Positions 51,651 through 63,046 of a DNA stretch of 64,000 nt are shown here, piece after piece (position 1 is the first letter of the stretch; every line of letters starts with the position of its first letter). Made by a program: the position numbers and the translations under genes. Source of the DNA: Amycolatopsis solani (GTDB taxonomy: Bacteria; Actinomycetota; Actinomycetes; Mycobacteriales; Pseudonocardiaceae); contig NZ_JAWQJT010000001.1 in NCBI RefSeq assembly GCF_033441515.1, forward strand, positions 1,054,001 through 1,118,000, given 5' to 3'. The notes beneath the pieces were generated by a model. That model was not told the DNA's origin, made no database searches, and was given only the letters and a program-made list of their open reading frames with translations.

Positions 51651-52678
51651 TGACGCAGGCCGAGACCACCACGAACGTCCGCTATTCGACGCTGCTCTGC
51701 GTCGTGACGGCGGGGCTGCTCGGCGCCCTCATCGGCGTCGCGCTCACCGCGACCGCGCCGGTCCCCGGTGTGGTGCAGCCCGACGCGGTGGTCTCGGCCG
51801 GCATCCCGGTCGTGCGGGTGCTGCTCGACCTGGCCGCGGTCACGACCATCGGCCTCGCGCTGCTGTCCGTGCTCGTCGGCTACGACCGGCCGAAGCTCAC
51901 CGAGCCGATCATGCGGCTGGCCCGCCCGGCCGGCGTCGCGGCCGCGCTCGTCTGGGCGACGACCGCGGTCGTCGCGCTGATCCTGCAGACCGCGGAGTAC
52001 AAGCCGGGCTCGTCGACGCTCTCGCCGTCGGACATCGGGCAGTACATCGCCGACGTCGGTGCCGGGAAGGCGCTCGTCATCGTCGCCGTGCTCGCGCTCG
52101 CCCACGCCGGGATCGGGGCGCTGGCGCTGCGGTTCGGCGAGAAGGTGCCCGCGGAGGTGCGCGTCGGGCTCGGCCTGTTCGCGCTGCTGCCGCTGCCGGT
52201 CACCGGGCACGCGTCGAACTGGAACTACCACGACTACACGATGATCTCGATGGAGCTGCACGTCATGAGCGCCGTCGCCTGGACCGGCGGCCTCGGCGCG
52301 ATGGCCGTGCTCCTGGTGGCGAACCGGACGCTGCTGGCCCACGCGCTGCCGCGGTTCTCGAAGCTGGCGACGCTCTGCCTCGTCCTCTCCGCGGCGACCG
52401 GCCTGTTCAACGGCCTGGTCGAGATCTCGCTCAACCCGACCATCGGGTTCTGGGCGGCGATCTTCACGACGCCGTACGGGCAGCTGCTCATCCTGAAGGC
52501 GGTGTGCACCGGCGTCATCGCGCTGCTGGGCGCGAACGTCCGCTGGCGGCTGCTGCCGCAGATCGTCCGGCACCAGCGGACCGCGCTCGCCACGTGGGCG
52601 ACGCTGGAGCTGACCGTGATGGGGCTGGCGTTCGGCTTCGCCGTCGTGCTCACGCGGGCGCCGGTCGTCGCGTCCTGA
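51650..52678 (+). CDS. copD: CopD copper-transport membrane protein
   Basis: Multi-pass membrane protein of 342 residues with about eight or nine helices; partner of CopC in copper uptake or supply to copper enzymes. The conserved histidines lie in ALAHAG, VTGHASNWNYHDY and MELHVMSAVAW. It is the last gene of the set; no copper-sensing regulator is visible in the window. A gene-free stretch of 211 bases (52679-52889) follows, with locally lower G+C. Confidence 0.93.
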   Translation: MTQAETTTNVRYSTLLCVVTAGLLGALIGVALTATAPVPGVVQPDAVVSAGIPVVRVLLDLAAVTTIGLALLSVLVGYDRPKLTEPIMRLARPAGVAAALVWATTAVVALILQTAEYKPGSSTLSPSDIGQYIADVGAGKALVIVAVLALAHAGIGALALRFGEKVPAEVRVGLGLFALLPLPVTGHASNWNYHDYTMISMELHVMSAVAWTGGLGAMAVLLVANRTLLAHALPRFSKLATLCLVLSAATGLFNGLVEISLNPTIGFWAAIFTTPYGQLLILKAVCTGVIALLGANVRWRLLPQIVRHQRTALATWATLELTVMGLAFGFAVVLTRAPVVAS

Positions 52679-52889
52679 AAGCCCTTCCCCGCTGGTGAGG
52701 CCGGTGCGAAGTCACGGCGAGTAGCTGCAAATTGCGCATTGGGCTGACAGATAGACCATTGGGGGCGACCCGTCGGACCGAACTTTCTACCCTGAGCGGA
52801 CCGCATTTCCGGTGCGACGAACGGTCATTTGCAGTCGGCGAATGCACGTGCAGATTGTGGCCCCGGTCACATGATGTGACAGAACCCGC

Positions 52890-53777
52890 TCAGCGGTAAC
52901 GCGTCCAGCGCACGTCCGTCCGGCCGCTGCGAAGGTCGGCCACCCGGCGGAACAGCTCCGGTCGCACCTGCGGCCGGCTGCGCAGGATCGGCAGCACGCT
53001 GGTCGTCAGCTTCAGCTCGCGGATGCCGCGGAGCACCGCGAACCCGGACCACGACGTCACGTCGAAGCCGTACGCCGCGGCGAACGTCCGGTAGTGCACC
53101 GGCGGGTCCCCGAACCGCTCGCGGCCGACGGCCAGCGGCGTCAAGTCCCACTCCGGCGGGCCGACGCACGACGAATCGAAGTCGCAGAGCACCGGGCCGT
53201 CCGGGCCGGGGATGACGTTGCCGGGGTACGCGTCGCCGTGGACCAGGGCCCTGGGCAGCGGAAACTCCAGCCCGGACAGCCGGTCCTCGAGCTCGGCGCA
53301 GCGCTCGAGCAGGAACTCGCGGTCGGCGTCGCTGATCTCTTCGGCGTCGGACACCCGGGCCCGCACCGCGGCGAACGGCGCCCACTCGGCGAGGCCCTCG
53401 GGCGCCGGCAGCGCGTGCACCCGGCGCAGCAGCCGGGCCAGGTCCGTCGCCGTGGCCGGGCGGCCGATGCTCGGCACCTGGTGCCACACGGTCACCAGGT
53501 GCCCGCCGACCTCCAGCGGCTGCTCGACGTCGCCGAGGAGCCGGATCGCGGGAACGCCGTGGAGTTCGAAGTGCCGGGCGACGCGCACGACGGTCCCGAC
53601 CCGGTGCCGCAGCCGCGTCGAGCCGACGATCCGGATCACGAGCGGGGCCGTGACCAGCGCGTACACCGCGTTGTTGGTGAATCGCAGCAGCCGCGCGCCC
53701 GCCGGGTCCACGCCCAGCAGCGCGCACGTCTCCGCCAGCACGCCGCGCAGTTTCCCGGCTGTGAACCGGCCGGCCAA
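52890..53777 (-). CDS. Aminoglycoside phosphotransferase-like kinase
   Basis: APH-family phosphotransferase of 295 residues if started at TTG 53777. VHGDAYPGNVI carries the catalytic Asp and Asn (Brenner motif), and LCDFDSSCVGPPEWDL the metal-binding aspartate. Substrates in the family range from antibiotics to choline and sugars. The start is uncertain: upstream in-frame codons lie in the XRE gene, whose stop is 32 bases earlier. It is co-directional and likely co-transcribed with that regulator. Confidence 0.85.
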   Translation of the reverse strand: MAGRFTAGKLRGVLAETCALLGVDPAGARLLRFTNNAVYALVTAPLVIRIVGSTRLRHRVGTVVRVARHFELHGVPAIRLLGDVEQPLEVGGHLVTVWHQVPSIGRPATATDLARLLRRVHALPAPEGLAEWAPFAAVRARVSDAEEISDADREFLLERCAELEDRLSGLEFPLPRALVHGDAYPGNVIPGPDGPVLCDFDSSCVGPPEWDLTPLAVGRERFGDPPVHYRTFAAAYGFDVTSWSGFAVLRGIRELKLTTSVLPILRSRPQVRPELFRRVADLRSGRTDVRWTRYR

Positions 53778-53808
53778 GACGGCCCCGGTGTTCCCGTTGC
53801 CCCCGGCG

Positions 53809-55194
53809 TTATGCGGCGTAGAAAGCGTGCAGGCGATCGGCGAGGTCACGCGCGTCGGCGTTGTTGCGGCGGCGCTCCGCCTCTTCCTGGAGCGGCCGCA
53901 TCCGGTCCTTGACCCGCTCGGACTTGATGCCCTCGGCGCAGTCGATGGCCTTGCCACCGACCTTGGCGCCGTGGTCGAGGTCGCCGTCCAGCAGGTGGTT
54001 GGTGGCCAGCGCGCTGAGCATGAACGTCTTGGACCGGGCCATCTCGTCGTCGTAGCAGTCGACGGCCCTGGTCAGCGCCGGGATCGCGTACTTCGTGTGC
54101 TCGGCGTTCTTCTGCGCGAGCACCGTGTGGACGGTGCCGACCATGGCGTAGACGTCGGTCTCGGTGAAGAACTTCACCCAGGACTCGGCCTCGGCCAGGT
54201 TGGCGCGCTCGAACTCGTCCTTGCTCCGGCCGAGCAGCTTCACCGCCTGCTCTTCGTTGCCCATCATCGCGTAGGCCCAGGCCTCGTTCGCGCAGAGCAC
54301 GGAGACCGCCAGCTCGGAGCCGGATTCCTGGGCGGCGATCTGGCCCAGCTGGAAAAGCTTCAGCGCGTCGTTCGGGGCGTCCTGGTGCAGGTAGACGCGG
54401 CCCATGCGGTAGAGGACGTTGGCCACCAGCGGGTGGTTCTCGCCCTGCTTGGCCAGGTCCAGCGCGTTCGCGAAGTGGCCGCGGGCGGAGTCCATCAGGC
54501 CGGTGTCGAAGGAGGTCCAGCCGGCCAGCGAGTGGAGGTCGGCGAGGGCCACGTACAGGCGGTTCTTGACGATGTCGGTGCCGTGCGCCTCGAGCATCTG
54601 CTGTCCCCAGGACAGCTGCGCCACGACGGCGTCGCGGCAGAACCCGCCGCCGTACTGGTAGTCCAGCGCCCGGAGCGCGCGCGTCGCGGCCTCCACCTGA
54701 CGCACGTCGGTCATGCCGATCCGGCCGGGCGCCGGCGTGCGCGCCGGTCCCGCCGACCAGGTGCCCGATTCCGGACCGAACACCGCCGCACCCATCGTGA
54801 CCTGGGCGGCGTGCGCGAGGAACCTCCGTCGCTTCACGGACTCGTCCTCCTCAGCCTGCTGGCCGTCGGCGGAGCCGACGACGCGTATCGCCGTGGCCTC
54901 GTCGTAGGCGAGGCCCATGTATCCACGCGGGACACCCAGGCCGTCGGCGATCCTCGTGAGGACGTCGTATGCCATGACCTGGCGACCCTTGAGGATCTCC
55001 GACACCTCGGACTGGGACTGTCCGGTCATCGCGGCGATCTGGCGCTGCGAGACACCGTGCTTGCGCAAGAGGCGGTAGACGCCGCTGATCTCGCGCGACG
55101 CGAGAGCAGCTCTCATCTCGGGCTGCTCCCACGCGTCAGCGGGAACCGCGTGGCTCTGCCGGGCTTCGGCACTGCCACCGTTACTGGCGTCCAT
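53809..55194 (-). CDS. XRE regulator with TPR-like C-terminal domain
   Basis: Regulator of 461 residues. The helix-turn-helix is near 42-92 (LLRKHGVSQRQIAAMTGQSQ; VSEILKGRQVMAYDV). A Tat-like KRRRFL follows near 121, though no export is expected. The last 300 residues form helical TPR-like repeats (NVLYRMGRVYLHQDAPNDAL; ALATNHLLDGDLDHGAK). Proteins of this type are abundant in Pseudonocardiaceae and often divide control of development or secondary metabolism. It is divergent from two small genes at 55514. Confidence 0.9.
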   Translation of the reverse strand: MDASNGGSAEARQSHAVPADAWEQPEMRAALASREISGVYRLLRKHGVSQRQIAAMTGQSQSEVSEILKGRQVMAYDVLTRIADGLGVPRGYMGLAYDEATAIRVVGSADGQQAEEDESVKRRRFLAHAAQVTMGAAVFGPESGTWSAGPARTPAPGRIGMTDVRQVEAATRALRALDYQYGGGFCRDAVVAQLSWGQQMLEAHGTDIVKNRLYVALADLHSLAGWTSFDTGLMDSARGHFANALDLAKQGENHPLVANVLYRMGRVYLHQDAPNDALKLFQLGQIAAQESGSELAVSVLCANEAWAYAMMGNEEQAVKLLGRSKDEFERANLAEAESWVKFFTETDVYAMVGTVHTVLAQKNAEHTKYAIPALTRAVDCYDDEMARSKTFMLSALATNHLLDGDLDHGAKVGGKAIDCAEGIKSERVKDRMRPLQEEAERRRNNADARDLADRLHAFYAA

Positions 55195-55513
55195 CGCGCC
55201 CCCTCCACTGTCCGGTCGGGCGTCTGTGAAACAGCGTAGGCAAACCTGGTGAACCGTGTGAACTGCCGAACTGGCGCCCTGATCGGTCCGGGCGAAGTCC
55301 GTTGACCGCTTACCGTGGAACCGAGTCCGGTCACCGCTATGACGCCATTTCGACCTTCTATCGCAGCCGGTTGCACCTCACTGTAGTTGTCAGATCTCCG
55401 TCACCGCCCGGACACCGGCAGCGATCACGGAGAGCTACGAAAACCGCAGCGTTGTGACAAAGAGATGTTGCAGAAGGCATCTTCGAAGGACTTTCGACAG
55501 AGCGGAGAAGGGC
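55195..55513. other. Divergent promoter region of the XRE and small genes
   Basis: A 319-base gap without a gene. Near 55246-55272 a loose repeat of GTGAAC, GTGAAC and CCGAAC occurs three times at about 10-base spacing, a possible binding region for the XRE protein, weakly supported. Nothing else is recognised. Confidence 0.35.
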
Positions 55514-55858
55514 GTGGAGTTCGTGGACTCGTTCGCAGGAGGACATGCCGGCACGGCCACCCGCGCCGTGCGGCCGGCGATCGCGACGGTCTCTCCCGTC
55601 TCCGCCGTCCGTCCCGTCACCCCGGCCGCCGCGGTGGACCCCCGCACCGCGAGCGTCCGCCACTACGAGGGCGGTCAGCTCGTGTGGCGGGTGCAGTGCG
55701 GCGACCTGATCAGCCGGGAACGCGCGGTGACGGTGTTCGTCGAAGACAACCAGGTGGTACTGGTCTCGCCCCCCGGCGAGACCGCGCGGCTGACGTCCGG
55801 CCAGCTCGGCCAGCTGCGCGCCGCGCTCAACGAAGCCGCCAAGATGGCGGAAAGGTGA
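55514..55858 (+). CDS. Small protein beside XRE regulator, DUF397-like role
   Basis: Protein of 114 residues from GTG 55514, preceded by GGAGAAGG. The N-terminal half is Ala/Val/Pro-rich; the C-terminal half is VTVFVEDNQVVLVSPPGE then LTSGQLGQLRAALNEA, a beta-strand pair and helix like the tail of DUF397 proteins that partner XRE regulators in Streptomyces (resemblance, not shown homology). It may bind the XRE protein. The Cys-rich gene follows 12 bases on. Confidence 0.75.
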   Translation: MEFVDSFAGGHAGTATRAVRPAIATVSPVSAVRPVTPAAAVDPRTASVRHYEGGQLVWRVQCGDLISRERAVTVFVEDNQVVLVSPPGETARLTSGQLGQLRAALNEAAKMAER

Positions 55859-55870
55859 CGGTGAGCTGAC

Positions 55871-56281
55871 ATGGATCAGGTACTCGGGCAGGTCCTCCGC
55901 AACGCGGTTTGGGAGCGCCTCGACATGCTGACCGACCTGGCTAACCGCGCTGACGCCCAGTCGCTCGTCTCGGTGGCGCGCAGCGAACTGCCCCGCTTGA
56001 CCGAGGCGTGGCGCGCGATGCTGAAGATGCACGAGCCCGACGAGCGCGGTGACTGCCCGACCTGTTCGACCCGGTGGCACCGCTGCAAGGCGCCGTGCTC
56101 GGTCTGGCAGGTCGCACACGAACACCTCGTGGCCGGCGGTCTCGCTCCGCAGCAGTCGACGGCGGACAGCCGCCTGCAGGGCCGCCGCAAGAGCCCGGTC
56201 CCGGTCCACCCGGCCCCCACCGCGGCGGAGACCACCGGTCGCCACGCGCTCGTGAACCCGCGCCGAGCGGTCACCGCCTGA
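55871..56281 (+). CDS. Cysteine-rich small protein
   Basis: Protein of 136 residues. An N-terminal helical part (WERLDMLTDLANRADAQSL) is followed by CPTCSTRWHRCKAPCSVWQV, then HEHL, with four cysteines and histidines fit to bind zinc. The C-terminal 45 residues look disordered. It is probably co-transcribed with the small gene 12 bases upstream, in a three-gene set with the XRE regulator. I do not recognise the family. Confidence 0.78.
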   Translation: MDQVLGQVLRNAVWERLDMLTDLANRADAQSLVSVARSELPRLTEAWRAMLKMHEPDERGDCPTCSTRWHRCKAPCSVWQVAHEHLVAGGLAPQQSTADSRLQGRRKSPVPVHPAPTAAETTGRHALVNPRRAVTA

Positions 56282-56305
56282 CCCCCTCTCCGTGAAGTCC
56301 ACGTG

Positions 56306-56340
56306 AGGACGCGCAACTTTCATAGGGAAAGTGGCGTCCT
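56306..56340. terminator. Hairpin terminator after the Cys-rich gene
   Basis: AGGACGC pairs with GCGTCCT, and inside it ACTTTC with GAAAGT around ATAGG; a few bases bulge between the stems. The inner 17 bases, ACTTTCATAGGGAAAGT, are identical to the tip of the terminator at 42107-42139. Confidence 0.8.
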
Positions 56341-56667
56341 CCCCAGATCCGGCGAGCGCGGACGGCCGATCGCCCCATCGGACCCGCGCCGGCGCTCGCC
56401 CCGGCCGAGGGCTGTTTCGCCCGCACCCCCGAGCAGTGCGAACCAGCCCTCGGCCAGCAATCCGGTCCCCACCGCGATTAATCGAAAAAATTACGCGTTA
56501 GCCCTAGCCGGAGCGGTAATCGCCCGCTAGATTGATCAACAAGCCCCGGTATGGACCACTGGTCCGACCGCGGCGATCCGCTCCCCTCGAGCGGTCCCCG
56601 AATTCCGCGGGCCGGTGCCGTTGCACTCCCCTCCCCCGACCGGCACCGGCCCGCGGTTCCACTCCCT
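56341..56667. other. Intergenic stretch between converging genes
   Basis: A 327-base stretch after the terminator and before the end of the sugar MFS gene. About 56465-56535 is clearly AT-richer than the rest, with A-runs near 56485. Frames in it are short and lack convincing starts. No repeat, tRNA or attachment site was recognised. Confidence 0.4.
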
Positions 56668-59254
<2,587 letters not shown>

Positions 59255-59260
59255 TCAGGA

Positions 59261-59274
59261 CACCCGTACGGGTG
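59261..59274. promoter_or_regulatory. Palindrome in the beta-glucosidase/TetR gap
   Basis: Perfect palindrome CACCCGTACGGGTG, 25 bases before the beta-glucosidase start, next to GAAC-N7-GTTC at 59274-59288. A TATACT at 59292-59297 could be a -10 element. Probable operator of the TetR neighbour. Confidence 0.6.
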
Positions 59275-59366
59275 AACATGAAAAGTTCTCATATACTAGG
59301 TCGTCACTCGTCCGTGGGGAAGCCCGTCGGCACGATAAAGTCCCAGATCAGACGAGGAGGAGCGCC

Positions 59367-60014
59367 GTGTCCGACAGCCAGGCCGCGAAGGTGCCGGCGG
59401 AAGCCACCCCCTTGCGCCGCCAGCCGGTTCAGCAACGCAGCGCCAAGCGGGTCGAGCAGATGCTCGACGCGAGCGCGGCGTTGATCGACGAACTCGGTTA
59501 CGACGCGCTCACGACCACCCTGATCGCGAAGCGCGCCGGGGTGGCTGTGGGGTCGCTGTACCAGTTCTTCCCGGACAAGCGCGCGGTGGTGCAAGCGCTT
59601 ACGGCCCGGAACCTGGAACGCTTCGTCGGCGCGGTGAACGAGCGCCTGAAGCAACTCGGCCCGGAACACTGGTGGGACGTCGTCGACTCGATCCTCGACA
59701 TCTACCTCGAGATGCACCGGTCCGTTCCCGGCTTCTCGAAGGTCCACTTCGGCGACATCATCGACCGCCAGCTGCTCGACGAAACGCGCGACAACAACGC
59801 GGTGATCGTGGATTCGCTGACGGATCTGGTGTCCACCCAGGTGGACCGCCCGGTGGAGGACCTGCGGTTCGCGATCGGCATCGCCAACGAGGTGGCCGAC
59901 GCGCTGCTGAAGCTGGCGTTCCGGAAGGAGCCGAGCGGGGACGAGAAGATCGTCGCTGAGGCGAAGTACGTGGTGAAGGGGTATCTCGCGGCGCGGTTCG
60001 GGGAGCAGTCGTAG
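59367..60014 (+). CDS. TetR family regulator
   Basis: Regulator of 215 residues. The helix-turn-helix lies near 28-75 (QMLDASAALIDELGYDALTT; KRAGVAVGSLYQFFPDKRAV). The C-terminal domain (TetR_C-like) has aromatic and acidic residues of no clear meaning. It is divergent from the GH1/MFS pair and is the best candidate for its control. ATG-equivalent GTG 59367 follows GAGGAG. Three DnaA boxes begin one base after its stop. Confidence 0.92.
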   Translation: MSDSQAAKVPAEATPLRRQPVQQRSAKRVEQMLDASAALIDELGYDALTTTLIAKRAGVAVGSLYQFFPDKRAVVQALTARNLERFVGAVNERLKQLGPEHWWDVVDSILDIYLEMHRSVPGFSKVHFGDIIDRQLLDETRDNNAVIVDSLTDLVSTQVDRPVEDLRFAIGIANEVADALLKLAFRKEPSGDEKIVAEAKYVVKGYLAARFGEQS

Positions 60015-60057
60015 TTGTCCACAGAAGTTGTCCACAGGCATGCACAGCTGTGGACAA
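60015..60057. promoter_or_regulatory. Cluster of three perfect DnaA boxes
   Basis: TTGTCCACA, the Streptomyces-type DnaA box, occurs exactly at 60015-60023 and 60028-60036, and in reverse at 60049-60057, within 43 bases. Boxes 2 and 3 with one extra base each side form an inverted repeat (60027-60037 and 60048-60058, 10-base loop), so part of the cluster may also act as a terminator of the TetR gene. No dnaA or dnaN is nearby, so this is not the usual oriC locus. Confidence 0.65.
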
Positions 60058-60146
60058 CCTGGTGGTTTCGGGCTGGGTTGTCGGTGGGTGCCGATAGACT
60101 GGAAGCGGGGGTTCCCCCAGGGAAGGGCGGGGCGCGCGCGGGGGCC

Positions 60147-60420
60147 GTGCCCACCGACCCCACCGCGATGCGGGCGGTGCTCGCCGGGCGCGGTGGCTCG
60201 GTCGCCGAGATCGAACGCCGGGTGCGGGACGTGCTTGCGCAGCGCGGGATTGGGTGCACCATCGCCGAGGTGCGCGCGGCCGGCGGCGATCCCGCGTAAC
60301 GGTCGTTCGACATGTGGGACCCGGATTCCGTGCACCAACTGGTCAAGGAGCTGCGCGGCCGGCATCCTCGACGCCAAGCTCATGCCGACGGATCCGCTCG
60401 GTTCGCCCGTCCGGGGCTGC
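60147..60420 (+). pseudogene. Decayed small gene, stop and frameshift
   Basis: From GTG 60147 a frame encodes TDPTAMRAVLAGRGGSVAEI and on to a TAA at 60297-60299 after about 50 residues. The same frame continues after it with DMWDPDSVHQLVKELRG, and a switch of frame near 60355 gives AAGILDAKLMPTDPLGS. The coding-like third-position G+C runs through all three pieces, as in a gene broken by a stop and a frameshift. A real 50-residue protein ending at 60299 is the alternative. Family unknown. Confidence 0.4.
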
Positions 60421-60480
60421 GACAAGACGGTGGTCGCGCGGAACGGCCGGTGTTCGGCCGCGTGGACGGAGGACCCCGGG

Positions 60481-61665
60481 TCAGCCGAAGTTCTGGTGCT
60501 CCCCGCGATAAGTCGGGACCGTGCGCTCGACCCGGTCGCCCTGGACCAGGTGGTAGTGCGTGAACCGTTCCGCCAGCTCGCCCGCCTTTGCGTGGCGCAG
60601 CCACACGCGGTCGCCCAGCTGCAAGGTTCGTGCGGCGCGGCCCGTTACCGGGGTCTGGACCTCGCCCGCGCCTTCGAAGCCCAGCAGCTTCAGGCCCGTC
60701 GGCAGGTACGGCTGCGGGACGCGCGAAGCGCCCGCCGGGCCGGATGCGATGTAGCCGCCCGAAAACAGGGTGGCGATGGAGCGGGTGGGGCGGCGGACCA
60801 CCGGCAGGGCGAACAGCGCTGCCGGGCGGGGGCTGAAGCGGGAATAGCCGTCGAACAGGGTCGGGCCGATCAGGCCCGAGCCCGCCGCGATCTCCGTGAC
60901 GACCGCGTCCGCTCCCGTCGACTCGATGCTGCCCGTGCCGCCGCCGTTGACGAACTCCAGGGGGGTCACCGCTTCGACCGCGCGGACCGCTTCGCCGCGG
61001 CGGCGGTTCAGCTCGGCCGCCGAGCGGCGTTGCATCCAGCCGATCACCAGGCGGTTCAGGCGGGCGCCCGCCGCGTCGCCGAGGCCGGCGATCTGGCCTT
61101 CGTAGGCCATCACGCCCACCAGGCGGAAGCCCGGGCGGGCGAGGATTTGGCGGGCCAGCGTCGAAGCCTGCTTCGGGGTGAACACCGGCGAGCGGCGCGT
61201 GCCGACGTGGACGCCCGGCACCGGGCGCCAAGACGCGTCCAGCTCCAGGCAGACGCGGATTTCCGGATGCCCGTGACCGAGGGCCGCGTCGACCAGGTCC
61301 AGGTGCTCCGGCGAATCCACCATGATCGCGATCGCGGCGCGCGCGGAATCCGACGCGGCCAGGCGGCGAAGAGCCTCGTGGTCGGCCGTCGGGTAGGCGA
61401 CGACGATGTCATCGGTCGTGCCCTGCTCGACGTGCCAGACGGCTTCGGCGAGCGAGTAGCACATCAGGCCTTCGAAACCCGGCATCGCGAGCACGCGCTC
61501 GAGCAACGCCCGGCAGCGGACCGACTTGCTGACCACGCGGATCGGCTTGCCCGCCGCGCGGCGACGGAGGTCGTCGGCGTTCGCGTCGAAGGCCGCCAAG
61601 TCGACGACGGCCAAGGGCGGATCGAGGTCCTTGGTCGCCAAGTCGTACACCGTCGCACTGGTCAC
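60481..61665 (-). CDS. PLP amino-acid deaminase/aldolase, alanine racemase fold
   Basis: PLP enzyme of 394 residues with an alanine-racemase-like N-terminal barrel. The Schiff-base lysine is in RVVSKSVRC near 43-51. The C-terminal domain, with VWLRHAKAGELAERF, resembles D-threonine aldolase and related amino acid deaminase/aldolases, which bind a metal through late histidine (HYH) and aspartate or cysteine residues. D-3-hydroxy-amino acids are the likely substrates. It is divergent from the lactone oxidase, with the promoters in 61666-61750. Confidence 0.88.
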   Translation of the reverse strand: MTSATVYDLATKDLDPPLAVVDLAAFDANADDLRRRAAGKPIRVVSKSVRCRALLERVLAMPGFEGLMCYSLAEAVWHVEQGTTDDIVVAYPTADHEALRRLAASDSARAAIAIMVDSPEHLDLVDAALGHGHPEIRVCLELDASWRPVPGVHVGTRRSPVFTPKQASTLARQILARPGFRLVGVMAYEGQIAGLGDAAGARLNRLVIGWMQRRSAAELNRRRGEAVRAVEAVTPLEFVNGGGTGSIESTGADAVVTEIAAGSGLIGPTLFDGYSRFSPRPAALFALPVVRRPTRSIATLFSGGYIASGPAGASRVPQPYLPTGLKLLGFEGAGEVQTPVTGRAARTLQLGDRVWLRHAKAGELAERFTHYHLVQGDRVERTVPTYRGEHQNFG

Positions 61666-61750
61666 GAGGTCTAAAGTACGACACGAAGGCTTGAAACGCG
61701 AATACTATTCACTTACTGTTTCGAGCACTCGACCGATGGAGGGCGCGCGG

Positions 61751-63046
61751 ATGACCCGGTGGACCAACTGGGCGGGCACGGCGTCCGCCTCGCCGCGGCA
61801 CGTTCACCAGCCGCGCAGCGCCGCCGAGATAGCGGCGGCCGTCGGAGACGTCGCCGCGGCCGGCCGGACCGTGCGGCCCTGGGGCAGCGGGCACTCCTTC
61901 ACCGCGATCGCCGTCGCCGACTCCGACGCCCTCGACCTGCGGTACTGGACCGGCGTCGAACAGGCCGACCTCGACACCGGCCTCGTCACCGTTCGCTCCG
62001 GCACCACGATCAAGCAGCTCAACGCCGCCCTCGACGCGCTCGGGCTGGCCATGACCAACCTCGGTGACATCGACGCGCAGACCATCGCCGGCGCGATTTC
62101 CACCGGCACCCACGGGACCGGCGCGAAGCTCGGCGGCATCGCCACCCAGATCGCCGCGCTGGAGCTCGTGCTCGCGGACGGCTCGGTCGTCACCTGTTCG
62201 GCGGACGAGAAACCCGACCTCTTCGCGGCCGCTCGCGTCGGCCTCGGCGCGCTCGGCGTCATCACCACCGTCACGCTCAAGTGCGAGCCGGCGTTCGTGC
62301 TGCGCGCGCAGGAGCGGCCGGAGCCGCTGGAGCAGGTGCTCGAAGGCTTCCACGACTTCGCCGACGAGAACGAGCACTTCGAGTTCTACTGGTTCCCCTA
62401 CGGCAAGAACGCGCTGGTCAAGCGCAACAACCGATGCGAGACCGCCGAGCCGCTGAGCAAGGTTCGCGAGTTCGTCGACTACCGGATCATGGAAAACGTC
62501 GCCTTCGGCGGACTCTGCCGGACCGGACGGCTGATGCCGCGGCTCGTGCGCCCGCTGAACAACTTCGCGTCGAACATGCTCTCCGCGCGCGAGTACAGCG
62601 ACACCTCCCACCGGGTCTTCGTCACCGCGCGCAACGTCCGCTTCACCGAAACGGAATACGCTGTTCCACGTGAATCAGTGCTGGACGTACTCGCCGAACT
62701 ACGGGCGGTAGTGCCGAAGCTGAAGGACCCGGTGATGTTCCCGGTCGAGGTGCGCGTCGCCGCGGCCGACGACATCTGGCTGTCGACCGCGCAGGGCCGC
62801 GACTCCGCCTACATCGCCATCCACCAGTTCGTCGGCATGCCGTACCGCGAGTACTTCAGCGCGTTCGAGAAGATCGCCGGCGCGGTCGGCGGCCGCCCCC
62901 ACTGGGGCAAGATGCACGACCTCGACGCCGGCGTCCTCCGCTCGCGCTACCCGCACTTCGACGACTTCCTGCGCGTGCGCAAGGAAACCGATCCGAACGG
63001 CGTCTTCACGAACACCTACCTGGACCGGGTGCTCGGCCCGGCCTAG
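61751..63046 (+). CDS. FAD-linked sugar-lactone oxidase, ALO/gulonolactone type
   Basis: Flavoprotein oxidase of 431 residues. The PCMH FAD domain (about 10-180) includes RPWGSGHSFTAI, whose histidine is the usual covalent FAD site, and GTHGTG. The C-terminal ALO domain ends with HWGKMH and NTYLDRVLG, as in D-arabinono- and L-gulono-1,4-lactone oxidases. Substrate may be an aldonolactone or alditol. ATG 61751 is chosen over 61736 because GGAGGG lies nine bases before it. The stop shares CTAG with prs. Confidence 0.92.
   Translation: MTRWTNWAGTASASPRHVHQPRSAAEIAAAVGDVAAAGRTVRPWGSGHSFTAIAVADSDALDLRYWTGVEQADLDTGLVTVRSGTTIKQLNAALDALGLAMTNLGDIDAQTIAGAISTGTHGTGAKLGGIATQIAALELVLADGSVVTCSADEKPDLFAAARVGLGALGVITTVTLKCEPAFVLRAQERPEPLEQVLEGFHDFADENEHFEFYWFPYGKNALVKRNNRCETAEPLSKVREFVDYRIMENVAFGGLCRTGRLMPRLVRPLNNFASNMLSAREYSDTSHRVFVTARNVRFTETEYAVPRESVLDVLAELRAVVPKLKDPVMFPVEVRVAAADDIWLSTAQGRDSAYIAIHQFVGMPYREYFSAFEKIAGAVGGRPHWGKMHDLDAGVLRSRYPHFDDFLRVRKETDPNGVFTNTYLDRVLGPA

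Noticed and set aside
60015..60480. Chromosomal origin of replication
   Set aside because: Three DnaA boxes are too few for an actinomycete oriC, there is no AT-rich unwinding stretch, and dnaA/dnaN/rpmH are absent.
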